Source of the DNA: Leptospira sp.
GTDB taxonomy: Bacteria; Spirochaetota; Leptospiria; Leptospirales; Leptospiraceae
NCBI GenBank assembly: GCA_025457985.1
Contig: JALOTI010000008.1
Location: forward strand, 1 to 13,851
Reading direction: 5' to 3'
Length of the DNA stretch: 13,851 bases
Under the pieces are notes generated by a model. The model did not search any database. It was not told the origin of the DNA and was given only the letters and a program-made list of their open reading frames with translations. This document shows positions 7,685 through 13,851 of this stretch, piece after piece. A program made the translations under genes and the position numbers. Positions within the stretch are counted from its first letter, which is position 1. The number at the start of each line of letters is the position of its first letter.

Positions 7685-8304
7685 TCTAAAATTCCATCCA
7701 GTTCACCGATAATGCTTGTCTCACTGCCTTCATTTAATAATTCTAAAGTGGATTCTATTGTATCTACGAGGTAGTATTTATTATTTTTATAAGAGAGTAA
7801 TAATTCTTTTAGAGATATCTTTTCATCTTCTGTTAGGCGATTCTCAAAACAAAGTTTTGTTAATGCCATAACTCCAAACGCAGATTTAAGTTCATCAGAT
7901 AGATTTACAATTGCAAATAGTTCTTTGATATCTAACTCAGGAAAGGTTGGCAATAGATCCGAAATCAATTCCATAGCCCCTATTGGAATTGGTCGATCGA
8001 GGGATTTGACATAATTGATAAGAACTCTATAGCTTTTACTATCTCCGACGTAGGACAGGAGATAAACAAAACCCGATAAAAGAATCCGATGGTAGCCCCA
8101 ACTCAACCTTCCCGAATCTGCCTCGCGCATGACCTGGTAGATCAATGCCCAGGTATTTTTATCGTTTCCCGCCGCTAGTTTCATCAAATCTAGTAGTCTA
8201 GTTTCCCAGATTGGCAGTTCCGTTTCCGACTTTAGAGTGTCGATAGCCTCTGAGGGGGAGGAAGGGAGTGGATTACATTTTGGCACAGCTGATTCTCTAG
8301 ACAT
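7681..8304 (-). CDS. Helical protein of unknown function, coupled to the alcohol dehydrogenase
   Basis: This 207-residue protein has no family I recognise. It has no signal peptide or membrane segment, so it is probably cytoplasmic. The sequence is almost wholly helix-forming. Repeated amphipathic Leu/Ile-rich helices of 15-20 residues are separated by short polar turns (for example near residues 40-60, 70-100 and 140-165), a texture typical of HEAT- or ARM-like repeat scaffolds, though no repeat register is clear. Only two cysteines are present (C10 and one late) and no catalytic motif stands out. Its TGA overlaps the dehydrogenase ATG by four bases, the strongest hint that the two products are used together. 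The start at 8304 is the first ATG after a divergent 82-base gap; the ribosome site is weak. It may be a scaffold or regulator, but this is speculation. Confidence 0.75.
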   Translation of the reverse strand: MSRESAVPKCNPLPSSPSEAIDTLKSETELPIWETRLLDLMKLAAGNDKNTWALIYQVMREADSGRLSWGYHRILLSGFVYLLSYVGDSKSYRVLINYVKSLDRPIPIGAMELISDLLPTFPELDIKELFAIVNLSDELKSAFGVMALTKLCFENRLTEDEKISLKELLLSYKNNKYYLVDTIESTLELLNEGSETSIIGELDGILE

Positions 8305-8386
8305 AATTCTAAAATATGAGACGAACTTGTCTTTTCTTTTTTATCATGCTTAGGTTTTTCAGATAAGACCGAAAATAGGTTCATAG
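8305..8386. promoter_or_regulatory. Divergent promoter region of the dehydrogenase unit and the rhomboid/SAHH-like operon
   Basis: These 82 bases separate the starts of two multi-gene units, so at least two promoters should lie here. On the plus strand TTGTCT (8327-8332) is a possible -35, but the element 17 bases on (TTAGGT) is a poor -10. An AGG at 8377-8379, seven bases before the ATG at 8387, is a reasonable ribosome site. No clear operator or hairpin was seen. Confidence 0.45.
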
Positions 8387-9205
8387 ATGAATCGACTTTT
8401 TGTCACAACCATCCTTTTATTTTCAGCCTTCGGAAATATGTCCCCCGACCAATCTAGTTCCAAGGCAACCCAGCTAATACGCGTTAGCTATGGGTTGAAG
8501 GATAATTATGAGTTTCTAAGAATTATGAACTCGACCATTAGCAACAGGGGAACAGAAATCCAAAAACAATTCTATAAAAGATGTGTACAACACCATATCG
8601 AGGCAGAAATACTTCATTTGCAGATGGATTTAGGAAGGTCATATTCGGAGCTTAGGCGAACCCAGGGTCTATTGATCTATTTGTACAAAAATGTTTTGGA
8701 AGATGAAATAGAAGAATTAGAAACTGAATTAGGTCGTTTGGCTAGAGTTGCAAATGGAAAGGAAAAAACCGAAACAAAACTCTACCTACGTTTGGGTTAC
8801 AGAGAAATCGCAGTTGCGAAACAAAAGTATACTATTGGAAAAAACATTCGTCCTTATTTGTATTTGATGAAACTCCAAGAGCTTGCCTACTCATTAAAAT
8901 CTCTCAAACAGGCAGAAAAATATATTGTTCTTTTGGGATTATTGCATGAAGGAACAGATGAATTCGACAAAGAACAAAGAAGTTTTGTCGGACTTGTAAA
9001 CGAAGTAAAAAGAATTATAAAAACTGATCAAGAAAAATACTTAAGAATGCTTTATGACAGCCAGTTTGATTCGTATGGTGCTTTGGATTTTTATCAACAA
9101 ATTTGGCAAAAACCTGACCTACACGAATTGTCTACTGGAATACCGAATTTTGATCCACCTTACGTGAGAAATCCTGAGGAAGCAAAGGTACCCACAATTC
9201 AATAG
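8387..9205 (+). CDS. Exported helical protein of unknown function
   Basis: This 272-residue protein has an N-terminal signal: M-N-R, then a hydrophobic stretch to about residue 16, with likely cleavage near A-F-G. No lipobox cysteine is present, so a soluble periplasmic protein or one with an uncleaved N-terminal anchor is expected. The rest is strongly helical and charged. It includes an acidic D-E-I-E-E-L-E-T-E-L run and paired Tyr/Leu-rich helices (about 150-190) that resemble tetratricopeptide-type repeats, but no canonical repeat is clear. The C-terminal 35 residues are Pro/Asn-rich and probably extended. I recognise no family. It heads a five-gene plus-strand unit; its TAG is two bases before the rhomboid ATG. 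As an exported neighbour of an intramembrane protease it could be a substrate or partner, but nothing in the sequence proves this. Confidence 0.8.
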   Translation: MNRLFVTTILLFSAFGNMSPDQSSSKATQLIRVSYGLKDNYEFLRIMNSTISNRGTEIQKQFYKRCVQHHIEAEILHLQMDLGRSYSELRRTQGLLIYLYKNVLEDEIEELETELGRLARVANGKEKTETKLYLRLGYREIAVAKQKYTIGKNIRPYLYLMKLQELAYSLKSLKQAEKYIVLLGLLHEGTDEFDKEQRSFVGLVNEVKRIIKTDQEKYLRMLYDSQFDSYGALDFYQQIWQKPDLHELSTGIPNFDPPYVRNPEEAKVPTIQ

Positions 9206-9207
9206 TT

Positions 9208-9870
9208 ATGCGAAGTTTTATCTGGGAGTTCCCTCTTACGGCTAGTTTTGCTTCTTTTATGTTTTTGCTTTATCCTATTGTTGGGATTTTTTTTCCAGAT
9301 TACATTGCGATCTATTTTTTGGCAACTCCAGGTGAGTTTGAACCTTTGAACTGGCTTCTTTCCACATTTTTTCATGGATCGTTTGCCCACCTTCTATCTA
9401 ACCTTTTCTTTTTATTATTGTTAGGTCGGGTAGTAGAGAACCGAGTTGGGAAATCTCGTTGGTTGCTATTTTACTTTATGGCTGGCATCATATCAGTCTT
9501 AGGTGATTCTTTCGTCAGAGGTTTCATTCTTGGTGACAGGACACCCGTCGTTGGTGCGAGTGGTGCAATATCGGGCCTTGCTTCAGCCGCCACGTTACTC
9601 TCCCCATTTCGATTTCCTATTTCTAAAAATAAAACAATTCCATTCCCGGTCTTTCTTTTTGGGTGGATGATGGTCTATTCAGACACGAGCAATCTATTCG
9701 CCAGGGATCAAATTGCACATTGGGCTCACCTAGGCGGTTTTTTTTCAGTATTTCTCACAGGCTATCTTCTCAGCCCAAAGGAAAGAAAGGCAATTCATCA
9801 AGGGTTTCTTGTGAACTTTACCTTTTTCACCTTGACGGTCATTCTTCTGTTTTTTATCAACAATAGGTAA
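9208..9870 (+). CDS. Rhomboid-family intramembrane serine protease
   Basis: This 220-residue inner-membrane protein has about six hydrophobic segments, the bacterial rhomboid core size. The catalytic dyad is readable: S118 in G-A-S-G-A-I-S-G, and H174 in A-H-W-A-H-L-G-G. The oxyanion-side motif H61-x-x-x-N65 in F-A-H-L-L-S-N-L-F is also present, followed by G-R-V-V-E, the usual end of that helix. All residues expected for activity are kept. Rhomboids cut single-pass membrane proteins within or near the transmembrane helix. There is no extra domain. The ATG is two bases after the upstream stop with no strong ribosome site, and its TAA shares a base with the next gene's ATG, so it sits in a tightly coupled operon. 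Why a rhomboid is coupled to metabolic enzymes is unclear; it may only share transcription. Confidence 0.92.
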   Translation: MRSFIWEFPLTASFASFMFLLYPIVGIFFPDYIAIYFLATPGEFEPLNWLLSTFFHGSFAHLLSNLFFLLLLGRVVENRVGKSRWLLFYFMAGIISVLGDSFVRGFILGDRTPVVGASGAISGLASAATLLSPFRFPISKNKTIPFPVFLFGWMMVYSDTSNLFARDQIAHWAHLGGFFSVFLTGYLLSPKERKAIHQGFLVNFTFFTLTVILLFFINNR

Positions 9871-11330
9871 TGAATCTAAAATTCCAGGCTTTGGATTATA
9901 CCTCTGAGGATCAGTTCGTTCCGGCAGAGTATGAATACATCGGTGATGAACTTACGGGTTGGAAAATCATACGTAATGGTGAAGCATATTTGGAGCTGGG
10001 ACCTGGTTATATCCCTTTGCAAACAACATCCTGTGGTGTCTGTTCTACGGATATCGACAGAAGGTTTCTTCCTTTTCCTCTTCCACAGATTATTGGACAT
10101 GAAGTTTTAGCAAAAGGTTTGGGTGACAATTCAAATAAACAATTTGTTGTTGAGATCAACGATACATTCGCAGCAAGGGGTGCGAAGGATCTTGATAGTT
10201 TTTGTTTAGAAGGTATTCCAACACATTCTCCAGAAAGAAAGGTTTTAGGGATCGATAGATTGCCAGGTGGATTTGGCCCATATCTCCTTGCACCAAAACA
10301 TGCGGCAATTGAAGTGACAGGACTATCTTCCAAGGCCGCTGTTTTAATGGAGCCTTTTTCCGCTGCTTTGCAAGCAATCATTGCCTCCCCACCAAAATCA
10401 GGCGACACGGTTGCAGTTCTTGGTCCACGAAGACTTGGTAGTTTGATCCTTGCTGCCCTTTCTTCCTACAGAAAATCAAATTCCCTTGATTTTCGCATAA
10501 TAGCGATTACTCGTCATGATCATTTGGTCAAACTTGCAAAAAATATGGGAGCAGATGAAGTAGTAGATCTTCGATTGATTGATCCAAAGGACTTAGAAAA
10601 TAAATATGATATACTTTATGACACAACTTCCACTCCAAGTGGATTTGAATCGGCTTTAAAATTCGCTAAACGGGAGTTACATCTTAAAACTACGAATGGA
10701 CAGGTGATGGGTGGCATTCCTCACCTAACGGAACTAGTTGTAGACGAACTATCTCTACTACCGGCAAATTCCAAGACTTTTGAGTTTCATTGGAAATCGG
10801 AAGATAGAAAAAATAAAACTGTGTTTTTATTTGATTCTGTAAAAGAGAACTGGATAGGAAAGCTCCCTAAAGAATATTCTGTTTTTTCTGGAAATGCAAA
10901 ACAAGCTGAGTCAATTTTAGAGGGACCTGAATTCAAAAACAAAGTACCTCGCTTCGACATTGTAGTGGTGGGATCACCTGAAGAGATCGGCCTTGCCATT
11001 CGACCAAACCCTGCTCACGAAAATGCATTAGTTCGACCAAGGAGTGCCATTCTAGTTGATACTTCAATAGAAGAGAATTGGTCGGGAGAATCTAAGATTG
11101 TTTTAGACTTTTTCAAAAAAGGAAAGGAGATCCATTCCTCTAGGTGTGGTGATTTCCATTTAGGTATAAAACTCTTACAGGAGAATCCAGAGATAACAAC
11201 TAATTTGGAAAATCATTTGATTTCGCATCGTTTTCCAGCTTCTGAATTGATCGAAGCATACGCAAAGGCAAAAGAGCCGAGTTCGGTCAAAGTAGTTATA
11301 GATTTTTTAGATTCGGATTCAAAGCGATGA
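9870..11330 (+). CDS. Atypical medium-chain dehydrogenase with a large insertion
   Basis: This 486-residue protein is a divergent member of the zinc alcohol dehydrogenase superfamily, about 130 residues longer than usual. The catalytic zinc site is retained: C58 in S-C-G-V-C-S-T-D, H77-E78 in I-G-H-E, and E161 in M-E-P-F-S, like sorbitol dehydrogenases. The structural zinc lobe is lost; only C112 remains where four cysteines are expected. The nucleotide loop reads G185-P-R-R-L-G190, so the middle glycine of GxGxxG is an Arg. After a normal Rossmann half ending near residue 290, about 110-120 extra residues occur (about 299-415). The canonical C-terminus then resumes with S-S-R-C426-G-D-F and an R-F-P-A-S-E-L segment. 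The insert contains F-D-I-V-V-V-G (362-368), resembling the earlier Y-D-I-L-Y-D (246-251), perhaps a repeated half-fold. Start and stop overlap neighbouring genes (1 and 4 bases). Substrate unknown. Confidence 0.85.
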   Translation: MNLKFQALDYTSEDQFVPAEYEYIGDELTGWKIIRNGEAYLELGPGYIPLQTTSCGVCSTDIDRRFLPFPLPQIIGHEVLAKGLGDNSNKQFVVEINDTFAARGAKDLDSFCLEGIPTHSPERKVLGIDRLPGGFGPYLLAPKHAAIEVTGLSSKAAVLMEPFSAALQAIIASPPKSGDTVAVLGPRRLGSLILAALSSYRKSNSLDFRIIAITRHDHLVKLAKNMGADEVVDLRLIDPKDLENKYDILYDTTSTPSGFESALKFAKRELHLKTTNGQVMGGIPHLTELVVDELSLLPANSKTFEFHWKSEDRKNKTVFLFDSVKENWIGKLPKEYSVFSGNAKQAESILEGPEFKNKVPRFDIVVVGSPEEIGLAIRPNPAHENALVRPRSAILVDTSIEENWSGESKIVLDFFKKGKEIHSSRCGDFHLGIKLLQENPEITTNLENHLISHRFPASELIEAYAKAKEPSSVKVVIDFLDSDSKR

Positions 11331-13771
11331 ATTCAAATGAAGTAAGTACCTCATTAGGTCCAATCCTATACTATCGGTCCGAAAATTTATGGGAAATTGA
11401 TCTTTCTAATCTCCGCATATTTTTTGGACTTTCTATTCTCTCCCGAACTATTGGAGAAGAAATTGGAAATCAGCTTCAATCCCTGCCGGGAGATTTATCC
11501 TACCTACATAAAATCAATCCATCTATCAACCATGAATTGGTAGATATGCATATTCAATACATTCAAGTTTACGCCCGAGCGGGTGTACTCAAGGATTGGG
11601 TTTTGTATCGAGAACAATTTGAGGAAGACCTTCGGTCTGTGTTTGGTTCCTTTCAGCAACAAACTTTGGCAAAAAAGATTCATCCCGAATTTTACGGTGA
11701 AAATCCAAATTTACTTCCTTCACTTGCACTACTCTTCTCTTTTGAAAAGGGAACGTTTCATTCGGATGGATATCTTATTCTTTTAGAAAGAGTCCAAAGT
11801 CCTTCTCAGATAGGTGATTTTTTTCTACGAGTTACGATTGATTCCAAAAATGGCAGCTTAAATCTAAAGAATATACCTCATGAACTAGTCCAAGAGCACA
11901 AAACTAGAACCTATATTGCAGGCTCCTCCAAAATCAGTGAATCACTTAGCAACGGAATTCTCAATGCGGCTCAAAAAGGTGAGACTTTTTTTGAAGAAGA
12001 AAATAGTCACTTTAGTAGAGTTTTTTCTCAAATAGAAAAAACACCTATTGGTAAACTAACTAATATTAACTTTTATTGGGAAGAATCTTATCGAAATTTA
12101 ATTCTATCTTCCGAAACTGCCTTATCTCTCGGAATTCTTAAAAAACTATTTTTGTTATTAGAAGACTATAATGTTGCCTCTAAAATTAAATCAGGAGCGA
12201 CTATAATCGCAAAAATGGGAAAGGTAAACGTTTACGTTGACCTTTCTCGATTGGATCGAGTATTAAATTTTAGCTTCAACCAAAAGCGAATCCATAGAGA
12301 TTCCACATTTTATATCAATCGAATGCCCGCCCTTGATGTAATTTCAAAAAAAGAAAATCATAATTTTGATTTTTCTAAAGTACATATTTTTTTGATCCAC
12401 CATATAACATCTGAAATCATTTCATTGATTGAATGCTTCCGAAGGTTAGAAGTAAAAACATTGGATGTCGCTTTTGTTAAATATGGAGGGAACATTCCGC
12501 CAGTTTATTTGGATATTCTTTTGGATATACCGACGGATTTCTTTTTTATGGCGGGACTTGAATTTAAGTTAACTTCCCAGAACAAACCATATTATGGAGT
12601 TTCACCACTATACAGTGATTTTTCCCAACACCAGAAATTTAAAGAATCACTCGAGGGAAAAAAATTAGGATTCTTTGATGCCATGAGATTTTTAGCTGTT
12701 TATCTGTTTTTGCACAAACTAGCTAAACTTTACAGTGCAGGCGAAAAACTTCTTTTGATTGAAGATGGAGGCTATGTCGCTCCTGTACTAAATGAACTTT
12801 GTTTTCTAAAAAGGGACTTTGCTTCGGTCCTTCAAGAGTATGGCATCTCATCAACTAATGTATCTGATGCGAATCTACCGTTTGAAGATATTTTAGGTAA
12901 GGTTTTAATTGGATCGGTAGAGCATACGAGAAACGGATACGACCGACTCGTCAAAGTAAAAGAAAGTTTTGGCGGGTTGAAGATTCCAGCATTTTCGATA
13001 GCTGTCTCCAATGAAAAAACGAAAGAAGAATCCAAAGAAGTAGCAAGATCAATTCTAAACGCGATCCAGAATACATTACAAGGTTTAGGTAAGGTTTTAT
13101 CCAAACGAAAGATATTAGTTTTAGGTTCAGCAGGTAACATTGGAAGTTATCTAGTTAAATATTTGAAACATGGTTTTTTAAATGAAGACAACCAACTTGT
13201 CATTGAAGTTGATCTAAAAAATTCATCAAATGGCAGTACAATCTTTTCTAATTTTGCAAGTGTTCCTAACGATATATTCAACCAAGTGGATTTGATTTTA
13301 GGTGTTACAGGAGACTCAGTTCTAAAACGAAAAGATTGGGAGAATTGGATATTAACTGGCACACAGCAATCCATTTACTTAGCATCGGGATCTACTAAAA
13401 CTGTTGAGTTTTCTGACTTCATTGCTTTGACATCGGAATTAAATACAAGCGATGCTCCATCAATTCAGGGGAAATCTATTTCCATTCATTTTGATCGCAT
13501 TTTAGATCCACAAACTCAAATGGAACTTGGTTCTAAAATCAGTTTTGAAATTTTAGATCAAAAAATAAGAAAAGAGGTTTATCTCATCAGTGATGGTAGT
13601 CCCGTAAATTTTTTGTTCTTTGGTGTACCGACCGAATCGATGGATCCAATTATTTCGCAGCTTGCTTCTGTTTCTCTTGGAATGGTTGACCTATTTCAAA
13701 AACAAAGTCTTTATCCTCCGGATTTGTATGCGGTAGATCGCCAAATTGATATTTGGGGAAAGAAATTATGA
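11327..13771 (+). CDS. SAHH-like protein with novel N-terminal region
   Basis: This 814-residue protein has two parts. Residues 1 to about 320 match nothing I recognise. Residues from about 325 follow S-adenosylhomocysteine hydrolase (SAHH) in order: R-M333-P-A-L (SAHH E-M-P-G-L); H359-I-T-S-E...L-I-E (H-M-T-I-Q...L-I-E); E479-D480-G-G-Y (D-D-G-G-D); G529-S-V-E-H-T-R-N-G (the E-E-T-T-T-G loop). Then come I-P-A-F-S...K564-T-K-E-E568-S569 (V-P-A...K-S-K-F-D-N), a Rossmann loop G600-S-A-G-N-I-G606, and A-S-G688-S689 where SAHH has N-I-G-H-F. By this hand alignment, counterparts of His55, Asp131 and Lys186 (human numbering) are kept. Glu156 becomes His533, Asp190 becomes Glu568, Asn191 becomes Ser569 and His301 becomes Ser689. 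It is therefore probably not a normal SAHH: either altered chemistry or an NAD-binding pseudoenzyme. It overlaps both neighbours by ATGA. Ordinary SAHH is about 430-490 residues. Confidence 0.8.
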   Translation: MNSNEVSTSLGPILYYRSENLWEIDLSNLRIFFGLSILSRTIGEEIGNQLQSLPGDLSYLHKINPSINHELVDMHIQYIQVYARAGVLKDWVLYREQFEEDLRSVFGSFQQQTLAKKIHPEFYGENPNLLPSLALLFSFEKGTFHSDGYLILLERVQSPSQIGDFFLRVTIDSKNGSLNLKNIPHELVQEHKTRTYIAGSSKISESLSNGILNAAQKGETFFEEENSHFSRVFSQIEKTPIGKLTNINFYWEESYRNLILSSETALSLGILKKLFLLLEDYNVASKIKSGATIIAKMGKVNVYVDLSRLDRVLNFSFNQKRIHRDSTFYINRMPALDVISKKENHNFDFSKVHIFLIHHITSEIISLIECFRRLEVKTLDVAFVKYGGNIPPVYLDILLDIPTDFFFMAGLEFKLTSQNKPYYGVSPLYSDFSQHQKFKESLEGKKLGFFDAMRFLAVYLFLHKLAKLYSAGEKLLLIEDGGYVAPVLNELCFLKRDFASVLQEYGISSTNVSDANLPFEDILGKVLIGSVEHTRNGYDRLVKVKESFGGLKIPAFSIAVSNEKTKEESKEVARSILNAIQNTLQGLGKVLSKRKILVLGSAGNIGSYLVKYLKHGFLNEDNQLVIEVDLKNSSNGSTIFSNFASVPNDIFNQVDLILGVTGDSVLKRKDWENWILTGTQQSIYLASGSTKTVEFSDFIALTSELNTSDAPSIQGKSISIHFDRILDPQTQMELGSKISFEILDQKIRKEVYLISDGSPVNFLFFGVPTESMDPIISQLASVSLGMVDLFQKQSLYPPDLYAVDRQIDIWGKKL
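13755..13762 (+). promoter_or_regulatory. Strong ribosome binding site of the terminal Nudix-like gene
   Basis: GGGGAAAG lies five bases before the ATG at 13768, inside the end of the SAHH-like gene. It is the clearest Shine-Dalgarno sequence in the operon and supports the 13768 start. Confidence 0.65.
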
Positions 13772-13851
13772 GTAAACATGGATTTTTTCAAATCACCCAA
13801 AAGTTATTTTTACGAAGGGGGAGTGAGCTTCTTGTCTTGAGAGATCGAAAA
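13768..13851 (+). CDS. Probable Nudix hydrolase, N-terminal fragment (runs off the window)
   Basis: Only 28 codons are visible, open to the last base. The start [18 protein letters not shown], followed by S-E-L-L-V-L-R-D, matches the first beta strands of many Nudix domains (a strand, a short turn with a charged residue and Gly, then L-L-V-L-R). The diagnostic Nudix box lies beyond the window, so this is a resemblance, not proof. The ATG overlaps the preceding TGA by four bases and has a good ribosome site. If correct, the enzyme would hydrolyse a nucleoside diphosphate linked to another group, which would fit a nucleotide-metabolite pathway with its two upstream neighbours. Confidence 0.5.
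   Translation, partial: MSKHGFFQITQKLFLRRGSELLVLRDRK

Noticed and set aside
8320..8331. Near-palindrome GACGAACTTGTC in the divergent region as a regulator site.
   Set aside because: Only the outer three bases of each arm pair exactly; the core is mismatched.
10007..10408. Minus-strand 133-residue open frame within the atypical dehydrogenase.
   Set aside because: The plus strand carries the conserved catalytic-zinc motifs here, so the antisense frame is not credible as a gene.

Overview
The window is a compact bacterial chromosome segment of low G+C with many AT-rich codons. Genes are packed tightly, with 1 to 4 base overlaps. Several features suggest a spirochaete of the Leptospira type: a FecR-domain protein beside an outer-membrane barrel, a lipoprotein-type signal on a 7TM/SpoIIE phosphatase, and small exported proteins of no recognised family. 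The organism assignment is inference from style and was not checked by any search. No RNA gene, CRISPR array, insertion sequence or phage gene was seen. No gene-free gap exceeds about 100 bases.

Region 1 (1-3332, plus strand) is an envelope redox cluster. It holds the 3' part of a FecR-domain protein ending in a CxxCH motif, then a beta-barrel outer-membrane protein with a GTG start, then a DsbD/CcdA-like electron-transfer protein that lacks the usual N-terminal periplasmic domain. The genes overlap or nearly touch, so they are probably co-transcribed. Region 2 (3368-4624, minus strand) is a small exported four-cysteine protein followed by a nitronate monooxygenase-family flavoenzyme. Divergent from it is a 7TMR-DISM/SpoIIE PP2C phosphatase (4687-6639). 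Region 3 (6647-8304, minus strand) is a helical protein of unknown function, coupled by ATGA to a zinc-dependent medium-chain dehydrogenase.

Region 4 (8387-13851, plus strand, running off the end) is the most interesting part. Five genes overlap or sit 2 bases apart: an exported helical protein, a rhomboid protease, an atypical medium-chain dehydrogenase with a large insertion and altered motifs, an 814-residue protein, and the start of what looks like a Nudix hydrolase. The C-terminal half of the 814-residue protein is clearly related to S-adenosylhomocysteine hydrolase (SAHH) but lacks several key residues.

The last three genes look like one uncharacterised metabolic unit. A redox enzyme, an NAD-binding SAHH relative with an altered active site, and a Nudix enzyme would together fit the processing of a nucleoside-like or nucleotide-linked metabolite. 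That function is inference; the domain identities and gene coupling are read directly from the sequence.
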